64,000 nucleotides of DNA, taken from NCBI RefSeq assembly GCF_000276665.1, contig NW_004955460.1, forward strand, positions 4,582,824-4,646,823, written 5' to 3'. Position numbers and translations under genes: made by a program. The notes beneath the pieces are model-generated. The model worked only from the letters and a program-made list of their open reading frames with translations. It searched no databases and was not told where the DNA came from. Positions 61,996 to 64,000 of this stretch are shown here, one piece after another (the stretch's first letter is position 1; each line of letters opens with the position of its first letter). This DNA is from Chinchilla lanigera. Taxonomy: Eukaryota; Chordata; Mammalia; Rodentia; Chinchillidae.

Positions 61996-62879
61996 ACAAG
62001 AGAGGGAGAAAGAGAAAGAGACTAGGGGAAGATTAACCTGGAAAGTACTTTTCAAACTTTTGACAAGCTATGCACCAGTTGACAAATTGTGTATAATTTG
62101 ACAAGTTACATGCAAATTTTATTCTCTGACCTTGAACACAGTATAATCCACCAGTATTGTAAATTGGACAATAAAGACGTGTTACTTATATGAGTTAGTG
62201 CCAGGGTTTTTTCCTTTAAAATTTTGAGATTAGGGTGGATTCTAGTGTGTTCAAAACAGTTTAGGGACGTTAGTAGCTAAAGAGGAGCCTGGTAACTGCA
62301 GGGTTTGGGTCGTTACTAGTTCTGCCTGTAGCGAACTCACGGAGTGTATTGACAGAGAAGGAAAGAAGAAAGAGACCTAGGAAAGCCTACTTGTGTTGGA
62401 TGTTTATTACGCCTTCTCTGCCGAGCAAACGTATAAGATACGGTCCTCTTCCCCAGCACTGCAGTCTTTTGGGGAACATCGAGGTAGCAACACATCAATC
62501 TCAGGGAATAAGATAAATCCAATAACAGTTGTTCTGTGATGGAATCTGTGTGACCGTAAGGCACAAATAGAACCAAGAAATTCTTGGGAAATTACTTCAG
62601 TTGTAAGAGTTCTCCTCAATAATGATCTTCCCTGATATATATCAGTCCAGTTATTTAGCACATAATTTATTTTTTAGTCACAAAACATAAAGGTAAAGTA
62701 ATTGAAACTCCTGGAAAGACATCCAAAAATCACATGAATCACATTTAAAATTGTAGTGTCAATTAAATGTTTTCATTTCTAGAAGTTAGTATTTAATTCC
62801 TTTAGCACACATGAATTGAACAAAATGCAGTTGCTTGTCTGTGCTGTACAAGAGGTGATCAAAATATATAGTGAATTTA

Positions 62880-63060
62880 AATATTTTTAAAAATTTATTA
62901 TGGTAAGAGACATAGTGCTACTCCCTCCCCTCAAAATACTCCCCTTTCCTTCAACACACTTATCCTGTAGCTCTCGCTACTTTCTGAAACAGTTCTGGAA
63001 GTCCTCTTTCATTTGTACAAGTTGCAATTTGTAAAAAAATAATGATGAAAGCTGGTGCTG
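62880..63060 (-). pseudogene. Mariner-type transposase C-terminal remnant (antisense)
   Basis: The - strand translation includes LVQMKEDFQNCFRK and, after a stop, a DKCVEGKGSIL-like segment. This matches the mariner transposase C-terminus, whose usual form is a KEDFQKCFE-like helix followed by a W-K-C-...-G-YFEGD end. Upstream catalytic-domain sequence is absent on this strand. Confidence 0.65.
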
Positions 63061-63109
63061 AGTGCCATCCATTGGAAAGACAGTCTGGTAAAAAAATGAC
63101 AGTGTGTCA

Positions 63110-63345
63110 TCATGCACCTTATGCACCAGATCTGGCACTGTGTGCCCTCTGGCTTTTCCCAAGTCAAAATGACCATGAAAAGTAGAAATTTTAAATCAGT
63201 TCAGGACATTGAGGCAGCCATGACAGCACAACTAAAGACACTCAGGAAAGAGCACTTCCAGAACTGCTTCAGAAAGTCACAAGGATGATGGGATAAGTGT
63301 GATTGAGGCACAGCAGAGTGATTTGAGGAGGATTCACAGCTATTT
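63110..63345 (+). pseudogene. Mariner-type transposase C-terminal remnant
   Basis: The + strand translation reads YAPDLALCALWLFPKSKM, matching the mariner YSPDLAPCDFFLFPKLK block that contains the third catalytic Asp position (here Asp changed to Ala in the CD pair). It continues NFKSVQDIEAAMTAQLKTL, then RKEHFQNCFRKSQ. A frameshift follows and the end resembles the terminal FEED/G-YFEGD motif. Non-functional. Confidence 0.75.
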
Positions 63346-64000
63346 GTCCTTTACGTAGTAATTGTATTTTAAAATTTTCACCCTATTTTTTAAAAATATT
63401 TTTTAAAACTGTCACTGAAGGAGAAGTTTCTTGGCTCCTTCAACTCCTCGTCGGATGTCAGAGTAGAGTTCACAGGATTTGTTGGAATCAGCCCTGAGAT
63501 GTACTCAATTTAGAATCCTCTCCTTTTCTTCCTGCATTCTGCTGGAAGTTTTCCTTGGAGCTTGGGCAGGGGAAGGAGGCTGGACCCAACTTCCTGTCAT
63601 ACCTGGAGGCCCACCAACCACACCTATAGTCTCCCAATGAGTACGTGGTTTCTCTGGGAAGTGTAACAAAATTTTAATCACAGTTTTTGAAAGAAGGTAA
63701 TGCATTATTTCAAAAGGAGCTATGGCTTTTGTAAATTCTAATACATGTTCATTATGCCTCCGACATCTTCAAGTTCCAGTACATTTTTGATACTGTTTAT
63801 TTTTCAGCCCTTTCTCTAAATTAACCTGATTGTAAAAATAAGAGAGCAGATATTTTTCTGTCTTAGTGAATGAATGTTATAAAAAATGACATGTTCAGTG
63901 CAGAATAATTCTGAAATAGAAATTATCCATAGATAATCTCCTGTCCTTATTTCTAGAATTACGGTTACTTTGCAATTTATCTTTAATATTTTGGCATATT

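Larger units (their letters stand above)
1..64000 (+). other. VPS41: VPS41 gene body, internal 5'-proximal part
   Basis: Five collinear + strand exons with consensus GT-AG borders join into 130 codons that read as the N-terminal part of VPS41. VPS41 is a subunit of the HOPS tethering complex that acts at late endosomes and lysosomes and also in regulated secretory granule formation. The window starts in the intron before the exon at 6752 and ends in the intron after the exon at 46635. Start codon, 5' UTR, promoter, most of the beta-propeller, the clathrin-heavy-chain-like repeat region and the C-terminal RING domain are outside. Everything else here is intron, dominated by old retrotransposon and DNA transposon debris. 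The identification comes from remembered human protein sequence, not from a search. Confidence 0.93.
46636..64000 (+). other. VPS41 intron, at least 17.4 kb, continues past window
   Basis: GT at 46636; no acceptor leading into the next VPS41 residues was found. The interval holds antisense L1, SINEs, a MaLR-type LTR, a piggyBac-type relic and a mariner relic. 46640-48950, 50320-52480, 53950-54750, 57300-58470, 58760-61820 and 62000-62860 show nothing I can name, though 60890-61600 looks non-repetitive. Confidence 0.75.

Overview
The window is nuclear DNA of a placental mammal, almost certainly a rodent. It holds an internal, 5'-proximal part of one protein-coding gene on the + strand, VPS41, the HOPS-complex subunit of endosome/lysosome fusion. 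No prokaryotic or viral gene set, CRISPR array or RNA gene is visible. The rodent call rests on the interspersed repeats: tRNA-derived ID-type SINEs, B1-type 7SL-derived SINEs with the internal duplication, and ID-B1 dimers in both orientations. Dimers of this kind and the absence of typical mouse/rat repeats suggest a non-muroid rodent, but the species cannot be fixed by eye.

Five coding exons are supported base by base: 6752-6859, 13990-14067, 34645-34719, 42981-43043 and 46570-46635. They join into an uninterrupted 130-codon stretch that I match, from memory of the human protein, to about residues 21-150 of roughly 854: the acidic N-terminal tail and the start of the N-terminal WD40-like beta-propeller. 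All introns are GT-AG. All five exons are multiples of three and begin in phase 0. The first ~20 codons and the promoter lie upstream of the window, and I found no further exon after 46635, so about 700 codons lie downstream.

Layout: 1-6751 is AT-rich intron with two LTR fragments and a SINE dimer. 6860-13989 holds a 705-base assembly gap, ancient L1/L2-like sequence and a short pogo/Tigger-like element with TIRs. 14068-34644 is the largest complete intron (20.6 kb), with many SINEs, MaLR-type LTRs, L2 fragments and L1 remnants. 34720-42980 contains a 5'-truncated L1 and a (TA)n array. 43044-46569 has a (CA)n array, an L2 fragment, a nested SINE cluster and a young ID SINE just before the last exon. 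46636-64000 is intron with antisense L1, a degraded piggyBac-type transposase with a duplicated C-terminal segment, and two mariner 3' ends facing outward.

No new gene system is evident. The most unusual items are the piggyBac relic with its tandemly duplicated cysteine-rich tail, the inverted mariner pair, the TIR element at 11163-11729, and the SINE 50 bases from a splice acceptor.
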